Source: Casuarina equisetifolia
Taxonomy: Eukaryota > Streptophyta > Magnoliopsida > Fagales > Casuarinaceae
DNA: 64,000 nt
Direction of reading: 5' to 3'
Assembly (NCBI GenBank): GCA_028551475.1
Contig: CM052355.1
Location: 8,246,001 to 8,310,000, forward strand
Of this stretch, positions 34,523 through 52,433 are shown piece after piece (the stretch's first letter is position 1; each line of letters starts with the position of its first letter). Position numbers and translations under genes: made by a program. The notes beneath the pieces were generated by a model. The model was not told the DNA's origin. It was given only the letters and a program-made list of their open reading frames with translations, and ran no database searches.

Positions 34523-37500
34523 ATTACCTTTTCAGTTACAATTAGATTTTTTTAGAGCTAGAAGCTCTGTTGAATCTCAGCATAGTTTTGTACTTGGCAT
34601 TTAATGCGAAAATGACGCTACAGCCAGACAATGCACTATTTACTTACATGGTGCTCTGTAGCCATATATGTATGTAGCTGCATATGTGCGACGGGTGTGA
34701 GTAGCTTTAAGAACTATACTACATATATACATGATATATGAGAAACAAAAGAAGTGGCAATTATTTCAGAATTTGGGTTGTGCTAACAAACTATAATTGA
34801 ATGTTTAAACTTTGACGATGTACGTTGAATGAGAATTTCTTTGTAGTAGGAAAAAGGAAAGAATACTCATGCTTTATAGAGAAAGAGAAAAAGCTCTTAA
34901 CAAGGATGAAAAATTCATTACAAATTATAACAAATGTTTCATTCGAAGTATCACACATTATTTACTGAAGAGCAATATGTAGTGACTGAAAATTATAGAA
35001 AGTAGAAAAGGTTCAAGCTTGGACACAAAAAATTTCAATTGTTGACATCATTTTATGGAGCTGAAGCACTAAGTTCAGTCGTCAAATTCATGTTGATCAT
35101 TTCACTTGCATTAGTTGATCCACTCATCTCGCACTGCTGCATGCCTTCTAATTCAGTTGCCATACACTCCTTTAGCTCCACCACTACCTGACTCATGGTT
35201 GGCCTTCCAGCAGAAGCTAAAGATACACAAGCCATGGCAATTTCAATGGCTTTCCATGCAGAGTTGTGTCAAAGATATTTTTTATATCCCTTCTGGCAGT
35301 CATGGAACTCACCCATTGACTTAGGTGAGTGTTATCGTGGGATCTTTCTATTGCAGGTCAGCCTGTGATTATCTCTAAAAGAACAACCCCAAAGCTCTAA
35401 ACATCACTCTTTGTGGTTAACTGGTTTATGGTGTAGTACCTGCAAGTAAATCAGTTTTCTTTTTACAGAATTTCTAGCAAAGTTACTCTTAACAAAAGCT
35501 CCCTCGATTTGAACATGTTTTTTACTCCTCTTAAGTGTCTCGTGGATCAAAACAAACAAGTCATATTAGGCCATAATATATATCTTGCTTTTAATTTTTG
35601 AAAATTTTTCAATCAGAATAATTCCATTTCATCTTACTTGCCTGTAGACATGCATTTCATTTTAACCATATAATTCATTACATGTTTGAGCAATGTAAAT
35701 ATAACCTTTTTGTAGACAGATTTGAATTTCACCAATGAACATAAGTAAACGAAATAACATAAAAATACTCACTCAGGGTTTAGGTACCCAGTGGTGCCAG
35801 CAACAACAGTCGACATATGAGTGCCACCATCAGTGAGGAAAGTTTTGGATAGGCCAAAATCAGCTAGTTTGGCATGAAAATTTTTGCTCAGCAAGATGCT
35901 TGTCGCCTTTATATCTCTATGAATTATATGGGGTTTGCAACCATGGTGCAGATACTCCAAACCTACAAATATATGCACGAGTCATTTGTAGAAAAAGGGG
36001 AAAAGAAAAAAGGACATTGCAAAGCAAGAACGCAGTCAACTCATTGGAACCTTGTGCAGCATCCGTTGCTATTTGAAGTCTCTCTTTTCCCAACTCAAGA
36101 TGTTTGCCTTCTGACCTGCATCCATTAATAAAACCGTTGATTTGTTTATTCTTTTCCAAATCAAACAAATTTTGATAGTGTTGTGACAAATGTGTAAGAC
36201 AATATTGAAAGGGGAATTAATTTTTCTAACTCTAAAATCATATAAATCATCTTCTCTCTAGAGAATAAGATTTGATAGGCTGATTGTGAAGCTTTTATCT
36301 TATATTACAATTATGCCCAAACTTGAAAGATGTGTTTTTAAGTCTCCATTAGCCACGAACTCATATACAAGCCCTATATTAGTTTCTTCATAGCAATATC
36401 CAACAAGAGCAATTAAGTCTCTATGATGGACCTTCATAAGAAGTTTAACCTGCAATTAAACTTATCACTTTAATTTCAATAGACATGTCAAATCATGTAT
36501 GTATATCATAAGCTTAAAAAGTTTATAAGTACATGCTTCATAATGAAACTCCCAAAACCCTTGAACTATTGATGGAGAGAGTATTTTCACTGCTACTGGA
36601 GTGTCATCAAAGTATCCAATGTAAATTGTTCCAAATCCACCTTTTCAAGAATCCTTTCAAAGTTTTTCATCATCTTTGCAATCTCAAAGTATGTAAATTG
36701 CCGTTGTATTGATTCCAAAGATATGTTTTGGATATCGAATCAGTACCCACTATCACAACTGCTAAAGTCATCATGAGTATTAGAAGTATTACCTAAGGAT
36801 AACCTTTCTTTGTTTATGTAAAAGTGGGTCTTTCAATTATAGTTTTCACCTTTAGTCTTATTTGGTAGTTTCCTCCTCCTAAGTCCTAACAAGACAGCAA
36901 CAACAACCAATGATAGGATAAGCAATCCACCTAGAGATGTTGCTATAAGAATAACTATATTGTTTTTCTTTGTGCATGAAGCATCTTTGCATAAAATTAA
37001 ATTGTCATCCACACTACAAAAATAGTATTGATGGCATTAAAACAAGGCATGCACATAAAAGTCTAAATACATTTTTTAATGTATTGTTCAGGGTATTAAA
37101 ATCTATGCTTTAGATTTACAAAGATATCTAATAAATTCCTCATTTTATGAAATAAGGACCTAAGAAAAAGAAAAAGTAAAGGGCTTATGGTCTTTGATGA
37201 AAACTATACCTTAATGATAATGAATCATTCTTTGATCTTGCAATTAGTTCAGGTGGAACTGAACCAGAAAGGTTGTTTCATTCTAAGTTTCTCTGAAGGC
37301 AAAAATAATAATTTCATCTTCTGTAACCATGAAACTCTTGTGGAGTAAGTCTTAGATATAAGTAACTTCCAAGACCCTCAAGTATTGCAATTGAGACAAA
37401 AAAGTGAGCACTGAACTAGTTTAAGCTATTATTTGATAGATCCCTGAAATCAAAAAGTAAACCATATTTCTTTGGCAATTATCATGATGTTACTTATATA

Positions 37501-38029
37501 TGATCATATAAATTACTGATACTTACAAGTACTGTAACATCACTAGATTTGATAGGTCGGTAGATACTTCTTTAATTAATCCACTTGAGGATAAGTTCCT
37601 GAGCAATTTAAGTTTTCAAGTAATTGCAGTTAGGAGAGAAAACAACTCAGAAAGTCATAAAGATTATCTGAAGGCATAAACTTACAAGGATATGATTCTA
37701 GGAGGAATATTATCATCATAGCTACAGTTTAGACCATCCCATGTGAACGTCTTCGGGCCACAAGGATCTGCTTACCAATTTCTCTTTATCCCGTACGTTG
37801 ACTTAATTTTTCCAATGGCATTTACTAAAATTGTTCATATGCACTGCAATCAGTGAAATATGTGAAATAGTATATAGGGTACAGGAGTAATAGGGAAAAG
37901 CTTGCGCGGAACAACGTACCATCATCTTGGTGTGTTTATGGTTTTGAGAGATCTTTCACTGAGAACACCTCTATTGCTTTGATGATAGGAGCAAGTGCTG
38001 AATTTTCACTTTTGAAGATTAAAAGATCA

Positions 38030-39294
38030 TGTTTGGTGAAATCTAAATGCAAGTGAACATGTCGAACAAGTAATATAATGATAAGAAAGATATCGTCCCA
38101 CAGAGATTGGTGATTACTAAACCAATTAATTACTAACAGTGAACAACTCCTAGAATTTATCTAGCAAATCAAATTAATAGATGATAAATTAACTAACTAA
38201 ATCTAAGAAAACTAAATACAAGAAATATGTTAGAGCATATGATTTCACCATAATTATTAGGTATTAATATTGATTATTTATGCTTGCAAGAGGGATAATA
38301 TCTATGTGATGGCAGAACTTCCTAATTTATTTACTATCCTATGTCTAGGTATAGCAAACCTACTTACTTCATTAACTCACTATATCTCTATATGTGAATT
38401 GAAACAAACCAAATGCATTAGGATCTATGAACATTCCTAGTTTACACCGAAAGCCACACAAATAACATGGTATATGTCTATCCATATTTAATTTATGGTT
38501 ACACATTACAAGAAGCAACTGCATATCATCTCCTGTCGGTCTCAAACATGCAAATCATATCATTTAAGTGATAGCTAATCACTTAAAAGCATTAAACACA
38601 GTAATATGTAATTTCATATAAACAAAATATCTTGCAAAACATAATAATCATAAGATTCATACCATCATAATTAGGTTACATCGTAGCTCTAACAAAAATA
38701 AACTAAAACATAAAGAAATAATGAGGAAGAATAGTAATAAGAAATAAAGAAGGCATCTTGAATCCAAGAACAAGAAGTCTGTCACCCTTTTTATCTTCTC
38801 TTCAAGAAAATCTTGAATTCTTGGCCTCTTTCTTGAGTTGTGCTCAATTTCCTCTTCTTTCTTCTTTTGCCTCCTCTCTTCTCTTAAATAGGGTTTAGGT
38901 TTAGACCTACTCTTATCCTAGTAGAATTGAGTTTTAGAGATCTAAAACAATTGAGTTTTGAACTCTTAATTTAATTAGGTTTTGAACTCCTAATTTAATT
39001 AGGCTTTGAACTCCTAATATGATTAGGTTTTCTAATTATTTAGAAAACCTAATAACAATAAAATCTAATAACAATCATTCAAAGCCCAAGCTCATCTTGA
39101 CTCTCTTGATCTTGATATTACGATTTTGCCACACAATAAGCATCAGGCTCTCTATGTTCATCCCTTTTCTCCTTGTGCTACATAAACAAGATAAATTTAG
39201 GTAAATAAAAAGGAGTTCAAATGTTTTCTCATAATTATTAAAGTTATTTATTGCCTAAAATAGGTAAAATAACTCTATAAAAATAGAGTTATCA
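38030..39294 (-). mobile_element. Solo LTR in exon 3 of copy G
   Basis: A 1265-base insertion. On the minus strand it begins TGATAACTCTATTTTTATAG and ends CACCAAACA. Flanks GATCA (38025-38029) and GATCG (39295-39299) form a 5-base target duplication with one mismatch. It is the same family as 52980-54627, in the opposite orientation. C lacks it, so it arrived after the block duplication. No internal coding region is present. Confidence 0.85.
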
Positions 39295-39571
39295 GATCGT
39301 ATCTTCTTGATCCAATAAAGGCAAATGGGCTATACACAGAAGTTGTATATAAGTACTGAGGAGCAAAAGGTTCATACCAGTAGTTCTTGTTTAGAGAAAC
39401 TTTGAATGATCTGGACTGGTTGGCTTTGAGCTTTACGACTTCAGCGAAGTGCATGAAGATATAATGTGAGGTAGCCGTGTCAACTGCGTCCCAGTAGAAC
39501 TCCAAGGGATCGCTCTCATTTGTCGGTGTGGCTGCAGTACTGGTAACAACGGATGGTAGCTGGTAGTCATT

Positions 39572-40017
39572 CCTTTTTGATAGACTTTAAGTGTTTGACA
39601 AGTATAGAGAAGAGTATGAGGAAAAGATAATCAGTGAAACACCGAGTGGTCTGAAAGAGTAGCTCTTGGCTTTTTGATAAATTCATACTTACAAGGATAG
39701 ATAGATAAAAGCTAGGACCGAGAGTTGTAGTTGCTACAAAGCAGGACATGTTGCCTAAATACTAAAAGAAGCACACTCTCTTACACGCAAACTTAATGAC
39801 AATAAAACAAAAGTATCAAGGGCACATTAATGCACTGAGGTGAAGTGACCAAGAGTAATTATGCCTACTCTGTGCTGAGATGGAGTACATGGCAGTGCCT
39901 TCAGTAGGTGGAGAAATCATTTCTTTCAGACCTTCTGTTAAACACCTCCAAGGCACGCATATTGTTCCATCTAACGTGCCCCTGTTACCAAACTTCAAAT
40001 CTTCTTACACTTTTCAG
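39572..40017. other. Unidentified insertion in exon 3 of copy G
   Basis: Second copy of the roughly 440-base insertion described in C at 13285-13727, at the same place in the gene. Shared position shows it predates the block duplication. Confidence 0.5.
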
Positions 40018-41109
40018 AGAGTCAATGGTGAGCGAAGTACTTAAATCTGTCCATCTGAGCGTGTTATAGGCAGCCAAACGCGATCAAAAATATCGTAAAG
40101 ATACCTAAACAAACACATATATTCAGGTTTCTCGAACATTAGGCAGATCTACTGTTTTGACTAAGGCAAAGGAAATGATTTGGTATGACTTACCTGTATG
40201 ATTTATTGCTTTTTGAAGCAATGTCCTTGCCCAAGAAGAGTGCCAAAGATCCAGATTTGGCCTCGTAGGTGGTATTTCTTATAGGCCGTAACTCTATTAT
40301 TGATATGAATGGCACCCCGTTGCCAGTGTTTATGAGACAGACATCCATGTAATCTGGAGAAGGGATATGTATGAGCTCCTTGATGACACTGATCGTGGAA
40401 TTCTCCACTTTAACGGTGTCCTAAGTGTTTGCTCCAAAATACAGGTCAAGTTGTGGTAAATTATCGTTTCCATTATAATGCCCATACAAGAAGGTAGTTG
40501 GGATCAAATATTTAGTCCCTTTTGTGACTTTTATCCTGTTACAATTGCGGACTCCTTGAGGAAAGCTTATGAGATTCCATACCTTTTGTTGACGGTCTAC
40601 TTTGAATTCAGGTGATACGCTTTTACTTGTACCTGTGTCTATGAAGGTCGCGTCGGAAACGTAGTTTATGCCAGCGTTCTGCTCGGAATAGGAAGAGTTC
40701 GCTGGTAGCCTACAATTTCTGAAGAGTTCTATATGTATGTGATCCTTCTACTAAATGTTTTGGTGAATAGAGAATTCAATCAAGAGAGTTACTTTTAGGT
40801 TCAACTGTGAACCATATAGACAAATTTCATTTTAAATATAAACTCACCAAATCGCGTTCCAAAATAAAGTTAAAAAAATCAAAAATAAAACAAAAAATCA
40901 TTTTTGAAAAGATAAAAGAAAAGAAAAAGTGAAATACAAAAAATAGTTTGAAGAAAACTTCCCTACAAATAGTTCCAAATACTTATGCGTATCGCTTATG
41001 TTTTCTTTGTGTGCTATTATTTATTTACTTCAAGTTTTAGAGTCTCAAAAGAAAATAAAATAACAACTAGCCCAATTCAACTTCCCTTCTTAAGTTAAAT
41101 TCATACTCA

Positions 41110-41940
41110 ACGGAGAAAACATGAGAAGGTGTCGAACAATGTCAACGAAAATCAGTTTGGTCAGACTCCTATTGAAACTGGAAGAACCTAGAAGGGAAGG
41201 TAACAGTCGACTAAATGATATATCTATGCTTGCACCAATTGCATTTAAAGGTGTGTGTGAGAAACGAGACAAAACCTGCCTTGCAGTTTCATTGCTTCAT
41301 AGGCCATCTTCAAATAATTTCTCTCTTGTATCTAACTATATTTGCTTCTCTGCGCACCAAGTGATTGTATTTTGAACGTTTGTAAGATCAGTGTTTGCCT
41401 CAGTTGAAACCCCAAGAGACTAAAGTTGGGGGATTGCATTGATACCGTTAAATTTTTATATCCTCAATTAGAAGCTAATAAGCTTGAAGTTGTTGATTAA
41501 ATGATTTGGTAGTCAAAACCCTAGTGCTAATAGTTTCGGCTTTTGGTTGCCGATAACCTATAAGTGAACTTGGGCTTGGAAAATCTCAATTGGAGGATGG
41601 AGAAGCCTTGGTAACACTTGGAAAGTGTGAGATTTTCTTGGAAGAAAATCTAATGTGCTTGAAGGATCGGTTGATCCTTGAATGTAAAGGTTCTCTGACT
41701 AAGCAATCTGAAGCGGAGTGGATGTAGGTGGCTAGCACCAAACGATGTAAATCTTGTGCTTAAAATTTCTCTTTCCTTAACTCTTTAATTGCTTAGTATT
41801 GAATTGTATTGATTAATTGTACTTTGTTTACTTTGACAATCAAAGATTAATTTTAAAGATAAGCTAAAATAGGTCTTCTTTAGGTTGCCATAAGTTCTTC
41901 AAGCCCTTTTTGAATACTAAGAAAAATTTCGTTAAGCTAT
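41110..41940 (+). mobile_element. Probable LTR remnant upstream of G
   Basis: Counterpart of 14850-15690 with the same layout and similarity throughout. It is a fossil with no coding part. Confidence 0.4.
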
Positions 41941-42555
41941 GCCAAACAATGACTATTTAATGAATGGTAAGGGAATAATTTAGAAAGGAAAAGAACAGCA
42001 ACAAGGACACAAATTTAGTACATATTAAAGTGAATAGTCCATTGGAATCATCATGGATGATTTATTGAAGAACTAAATGCGTTGAGGAAAAATTATAAAA
42101 AGTAGTACATCACTTTCTATTATACAACTCTTTACCATGCTGAAGGGTTGATTGCAATAGGAAAATTCATGTTGATCAAGTCAACTGACCTTGTTGATTT
42201 GGTAGTATTGCCCTGCCTTATGCGATATGATTCAGCTACAATACAATCCTTCAGTACGGCCACCACCTGACTCATGGTTGGCCTGTCAGCAGAAGCTAGG
42301 GATACATAAGCCATTGCTACTTCAACGGCTCTCCACGCAGAGTTAATGTTGAAATTCCCACGCAAACTAGTGCTAACAATACTTTGTATATCCCCTTTAG
42401 AGACCATGAAGCTCACCCATTGACTTATGTGAGTCTTTTCATGAGATCTCGTAATTGCAGGTCGGCTTATGGTTATCTCCAAAAGAACACTCCAAAGCTA
42501 TAAACATAGCTTTTTGTTGTTAATTGGTTTGTAATGAAATAGCTGCCAGACAAAA

Positions 42556-42559
42556 GACA

Positions 42560-42601
<42 letters not shown>

Positions 42602-42603
42602 TA
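42556..42603. repeat. (TTA)n microsatellite in an intron of H
   Basis: An uninterrupted run of about fifteen ATT/TTA units between the last two exons. The other copies have two to five units at the same place, so it is an expansion in H. Confidence 0.8.
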
Positions 42604-45077
42604 ATATTTATGATAAACTTTGGTTAAAAATTGAAGCAATATAAACATCATCTTCTATCAAAAAGAAAATGAATTTTAAAGACAATCATAAGCAAATGAA
42701 ATTTTAGAAATACTCACTCGAGGTCCAGGTACCCAAGGGTGCCAGCAACCACGCTTGAGACATGAGTGTCATCATCGATGGGGAGAAACTTGGAAAGGCC
42801 GAAATTAGCTAGTTTGGCAGGGAAATGTTCATCCAACAAGATGTTTGTGGACTTCACATCTACGTGAATTATGCATGGCTTACAACCATGGTGCAAATAC
42901 TCCAACCCTACAAGTTCGTGCCCATATTATTCATAGAAGATGCGTAAGAGAAAGAACATAACACAAAAAGAACTATGCAAATAAACTCTTCCCCTCCAAA
43001 CCTTATGTTGCTTCCGTCGCTATTCGAAGTCTATCTTATTTTCATCATAGCAATACCCAACAAGAGTAATTAAGTTTTTATGATGAACCGTCATAAGAAG
43101 TTTAACTTGTAATTAAATGTTATCATCTTAATTCTAATAGAAAGGTCAAATACCACATATATATGTACAAGCAAGTCTAAAAATCGTATGGTTGATAGCT
43201 ACATGCCTCTGAATGAATCTCGAAACCTTTGAACCGATGATGGAGAAAGTATCTTTATTGCTACTGGAGCATTATCTATGTACCCACGATAAACTGTTCC
43301 AAATCCACCCTTGCCAAGGACCATTTCAAAGTGGTTGGTCATCTTTACAATTTCAGAGTATGTAAATTGTCGTTGTATTGATTCCAATGATATGTTTTGG
43401 ATGTTGGATGTGGTATCTAGTGTCACAATTGTTAGCATTGTCATAAGTATAATAAGCATTTATCTAAGAATAACTTTTTTCTTTGCTTATGTGAAAATGG
43501 ATCTTACAATTAAAACTTTCACCTGTACTACTATCTTGTTGTTTCCTCCTCCTAAGTCGCCATAAGACAACAACAACAATCAATGAGAGGATGAGTAATC
43601 CACCAAGTGATGCTACTATGGGAACTACTATATTGCTCTCCTTCTTCGTGCATGAAGCAGAACTGCGAAAGTTTAAATTGTCATCCACACTACAAAAAAT
43701 ACTACTAATGGCATTAAAAAAAGTCACCCAAATAAAAGTCAAATTAATTTTTTAATGTATCATTTGAGATATTGATATCCACAAATAAAACGTGGAAGTG
43801 AGAAAAGAAAAATCATAAAGAGTTTATGACCTTTGACGAAAATCATACCTTAGTGATAATGATCCACATTTTGATCTTGCAATTAGTTCAGTTGGAACTG
43901 AACCAGAGAGTTGGTTTTGTTCTAACTTTCTGTAAGGGAAGAAAAAATAATTTCCTCTTTTGTGGCCATGAAATTTTATGGAATAAGTCTTAAAATAGAG
44001 TAACTTACAAGACCATCAAGTGTTGCAATTGAGACAAGAAGGTAGGCACTAATCCAATTAAGCTATTGTTTGATAGGTCCCTGAAAACATAAAGTCCCAT
44101 AAATCTCTTATGAAAATGGATTTGGATAAAGAACGGATACTTTTCGCTAGTTCTCTAATCATACGAGCTTATACTTACAAATACTTTAACATCACTAGAT
44201 TTGATATGTCGGTTGATATCTCTCCAGTCAAGCCACTTGATGACAAGTTCCTGAGTAATATACATTTTCAAAGTAACTTCAATAGGGAGTTGAAATAACT
44301 TGAAAAGTCATAAAGATTATCTTAAGCCATAAACTTACAAAGATATGATTCTAGGAGGACTAGTCTCATAGCTACAATTTAGACCGTCCCTCGGATACCC
44401 TTCAGGGCCACATGGATCTGCTTGCCAGCTTCTCTTTATTCCATAAATGGTCTTAATTTTCAGGATAGCATCAACTACAGGTGTCCATATGCATCACAGT
44501 CAGTCAAATATATGTAAAATAGGATAAGCTACGGGACTGATCGTGAAAAGCATGTGTGGAGCAACGTACCATCTCCATGATCTGTATCTGGTTTCGAGAG
44601 ATCTTTCACTGAGAATACGTCAACTGCATTGATGATCGGTGGAAGTGTTGAATTTCCACTTTTGGAGGCTGAAAACGTGTACCTTTCTGCTCCACGGAGG
44701 GGATAACGGCTTGGCAAAGTGGTTGTATTTAAGTAGTCAGGAGCAATAGGGCCATCCCAGTATTCCCCGTTTTTAGTAATGCTGAATAATCTGGACTGGT
44801 TGGTTTTGAGCTTTACGATTTCAGCAAAGTGAAAGAAGACAATATATTCGGTAGTCACGTCATCAGCGTCCCAGTAGAACTCTAGGGGATCGTTTTCTTT
44901 CGTCGGTGTGGCAGCAGTACTCATAACAACAGATGGGACTTGGTACAAATTGGGATTCCCGGAGTCAACGGTAAGGGAAGTTTTCAATTCTGTCCACCCA
45001 TCCTCGTTATAGTACATCCAAAAGCGATCATAAACGTCGTCTGGAAACCTAAACAAAATCAGATATTCAGTATAGTG

Positions 45078-45401
45078 ACTTTATAAATTAAAATATAAAA
45101 AAGGGCTTTTTCTTTTTTTTTTTTTTGGGGGGGGGGGGGTGACGGTACCCCAAATATTTTATAATATAATAAACCGATTACAAAATTGGTTGATGTTAAA
45201 AAAAAAAAAAAAAAAGCCGATCACCAACCTCTGATCTAGGGTACGTATACCTAATCCTTAAGATACCCACTCGCCTTCAAGGGGTGTAATACTTAGAAAT
45301 CAAAAACCAAATTAGAGCCAACGAAACACATGGCCTGATAAGACCATGCAAAACTAGAGTCTCGGTGAGTATTATACTTATACATGCCAAATTTAATCTT
45401 A
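45078..45401 (-). mobile_element. Short retroposon at the exon 3 acceptor of copy H
   Basis: 324 bases between CAGTATAGTG (45068-45077) and CAGTATGGTG (45402-45411). It has a T-rich then G-rich tail on the plus strand near 45105-45139 and a second A run near 45199-45215. It is orthologous to the insert in D, so it predates the block duplication. Confidence 0.65.
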
Positions 45402-46345
45402 CAGTATGGTGGCTGCCACCAGAGTGAGTCAATATGTGCAGAACTTTTTAACTTTTAGGTTTTTAGAACTTTTATGCTGAATTGTCAGAGCGGGTGACAG
45501 AGCAACTAACAACTAGATTTATTGTTTACCCCAAGGCAGAGGAGTGGAATTCATGTAAAAATGACTCACTTGTAATTCCTTTTTGATGCAAAATCCAGCC
45601 GTTCGGAGAGTGCTAATGATCCAAAATTTGTCATATAGATGGAACCTTTTAGGGGCCGCAACCTTATTGCTGATATGAACGGTATCCCGAGGCCCGTGTT
45701 CACAAGACAGATATGGATATAGTTTAGGGATGGGACATGTATGAGCTCCTCAGTTAAACTATCAGATACACCCTGTAATTTGATCGTGTACCACATATTT
45801 GCTCCAAGATACAGATCGAATTGTGTAAAAGCAGTATCTTTTCCATCATAATTCCCATATATGAAGGATGCTGCGATCAGATATTGAATTCCTCCTGTGA
45901 CATTTATCCTGTAACAGTTACGGTTTCCTTGAGGAAAGCTTCTGAGATTCCAGGCCTGTTGTACAAAGGTTGATTTGAATTTTGATTCTATGTTTCTACT
46001 TGTTCCTGTGTCTATGAATGGCGCATCTGAGATGTAATTTATGCTTGTATCCGGATCGGAGTAGTTTAAATTTGCAGGTAACCCACAATCTAAGCTTAAG
46101 AATCCTGGGACAAATAAGACAACCATATATTAGCTATATGTAACAAATCAAACCATTGATCTTGTTATAAGCAAACTTATATTCCAGTACTAGTTGTATG
46201 TAACAAACCAAACTATTGATCTTGCCAGAACCAAACCTATTTTCCAGTATTTAGTTGTCATACCTGATTGATCTTGGGCATGAACCAGAAGTATGACAGT
46301 CAAAATACCGAGCACGGCAAAGATGAGATGTCTGAACCTAGCCAT

Positions 46346-47981
46346 AGCCAAAGAAAGCCGTGGGCATGTTTTCTGCGTAGTTTGCTTTATACTGCAAGAA
46401 AATGGTGCTTTTTTGTCCAAAAAGTAATTTTGGCGACGTAATCAATTATCCTTGCTCTAGTTGATTGATTGATTATCTTGCCAACATGTAATTTTATAAT
46501 TCATGTGGTCCTAAGTGTCGTATACTTTGGAGATCGCATATACAAGTGTTCTCTTTTTCTCCATTTTTATTTTCCTTTTTTGTTTTTTTGTTTTTTTGTT
46601 TTTTTGTTTTTTCTTTTTTTAAGTTCAAGTCAACGAGAGAGAGGGAGGACACGCATAGGTCACTTTCGTAATACGTTCGCAAGGAAAAGAAATGCTTACA
46701 CACCAATGGGAGTGTGTGAAACTGTTGCTTTCTTCAAGAACAAGTAAAACCCCAACGCAAGAAGGGTGAGAAAAGGATTGATACCCCCCATTGTCCTGAT
46801 AGATTTGTCCATTTCATCACTGACCAGTTCAACAACAATGAAATGCAGCCCGAGCAAAAACCACCGAAGTCGAATTTTGATCTAGTTAATAAGAATAGTT
46901 ACATTGATTACTAAGATGTCAAAATCTATTAACTTTTTGCCAGAATTTCAAGATGGATTACCAGATTTTACTTTGCAAGCATCACACCACAAAAAAGTTG
47001 TTGAAATCCAGCATACTTCTTACATTATTAGTATACTTACACGTTGTGTTTTTTATATATTGTTGTATTTTATCTCTTATAAGTCCTTTTATGGGAAGAA
47101 GAAAATAATATTAGATTTCAAGCTTCCAATAAGACCCTCTTCATTTTAGTTTAGATCCCCATGAAAATGCTTTCTTACACACTTTGAAATCCAATGTGTT
47201 ACCAATATATAGATATATTGTATTCTTTATATGTAAAAAAAATATCTTCTCTTATATGCCAGTTTAAGGAAAGAAGAGGACCTCCAATAAAATCATCCTC
47301 TGAGCGTACCAAGAAATACTTTGGTTCTAAGAAAAAAGAAATAGTATTTCAAGCCACCAGCTCTTAAACTAAGCAAAACTGGATGCACCCACGAATTTTC
47401 CATCACTGGGGCCAAACCATCCAGGAAACAAGTCTTTCTCCCTCTGAGCGTACCAAAGAAATAATGAAACGAAAAACATACCGTTCTGGATTAATTAAAG
47501 AATAATAATCAGCATTGAATTGAATATTCATAACGAACCGAGGTGAAAAGTATTACAAAGATATGCTACATCTAGCATACGATTAGTTCAAGAGTAAACC
47601 AAGCATGTTTACTTATTCCAAAGCTTTTTCTCCCACTTTAATGGTTGATTTGGATGGCGGACCAACTAACATCTAAAAATTTAAAATAAGGTCCAAATTG
47701 TACCGAGTCAAAATGCCTAGGATAAATAACGCTTTGTAATTGGTTAGGGAAAAGTCTAATTTATCCTTGAATTTTCAAAAAGATAAAAGGACAAGCAGCG
47801 ACTTTATTGAATGGTACGGGAATAATTTAGAAAGGAAAATAACGGCAACAAGGACATAAATTTAGTACATACTACAAACGAATAGTCCATTGGAATCATC
47901 ATGGATGATTTATTGAGGAACCAAATGGGTTGAGGAAAAGTTATAGAGAGTAGTACACCACTTTCTATTATTGACTACTTT
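46346..47981. other. Promoter and spacer upstream of H
   Basis: Contains TATAAA at 46386-46391, a (TTTTTTTG)n-like stretch near 46575-46620, a W-box at 46628-46633 and the 1.1-kb D-type spacer from about 46890. No gene is seen. Confidence 0.55.
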
Positions 47982-52005
<4,024 letters not shown>

Positions 52006-52433
52006 AGCCAAACGAAGCCGTGGGCATGTTTTCCGCATAGTATGCTTTTTTTTTTTTTTTTGGTAGAAAGGTAAATTGTATTAATATATATTAAAGTACA
52101 AAAGCACAAAGGCATATTCTAATATTACAAAAGTTACCATATCTATGAAAAGATAGAAGTTGGAAGCCTCTAAATCTCACTCAAAATAACATTGCATTGA
52201 GAAGATTTTATATTTCTAAACAAAGAAGCTCTCCTCTATATTATCTTCTTTATTTTCGCTAAGAGAATAGGGATATCCATTGTTTTCTCCTGAAAACGTA
52301 TTCTATTTCGTTCAGCCCATATACAATAAATACAAGCTAAGAAAGATATCTTAAGAAGTTTGGCAGTTAAATCCCTTCCTTTTATTGCTTTGATTATCTA
52401 TTGTAGTTCTTCATTCCATCCTCCAATGTCACG

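Larger units (their letters stand above)
35053..40715 (-). pseudogene. LRR-RLK copy G, pseudogene (C-type)
   Basis: Counterpart of C in the second block. Exons seen: 35053-35439, 35773-35962 ([14 protein letters not shown]), about 36052-36117, about 36330-36460, about 36550-36740, part of the membrane exon about 36850-37015, LRR exons about 37200-37810, malectin exon 3 in three pieces (about 37921-38029, 39295-39570, 40020-40110) and malectin exon 2 about 40190-40715. Unlike C it keeps the two kinase exons that carry the P-loop and the following helix. It shares the TAG in the last exon (35396-35398) and the unidentified insertion with C. It also has a two-base insertion in the 63-base exon near 36090, a frameshift in the P-loop exon near 36640 and a solo LTR in exon 3. 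No signal exon is found. Confidence 0.85.
42132..46345 (-). pseudogene. LRR-RLK copy H, kinase-dead pseudogene (D-type)
   Basis: Counterpart of D. The ectodomain exons are open: 46264-46345 ([13 protein letters not shown]), 45570-46104, 44570-45078, 44339-44474, 44179-44250, 44009-44080, 43849-43929, then the membrane exon 43523-43689. The kinase is ruined. The P-loop exon (43207-43419 region) loses two bases near 43217 and shifts frame. About 285 bases covering the end of the 63-base exon and much of the next are deleted near 43037. The catalytic loop reads HVD instead of HRD and DFG has become NFG. The last exon loses one base near 42489 and meets a stop. The exon 3 acceptor is AAAG because of a retroposon, as in D. 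It could still yield a membrane-anchored ectodomain; that is inference. Confidence 0.85.

Noticed and set aside
42556-42603. Possible CRISPR-like or regulatory tandem array
   Set aside because: It is a simple (TTA)n expansion inside an intron, with no spacers or unit structure.
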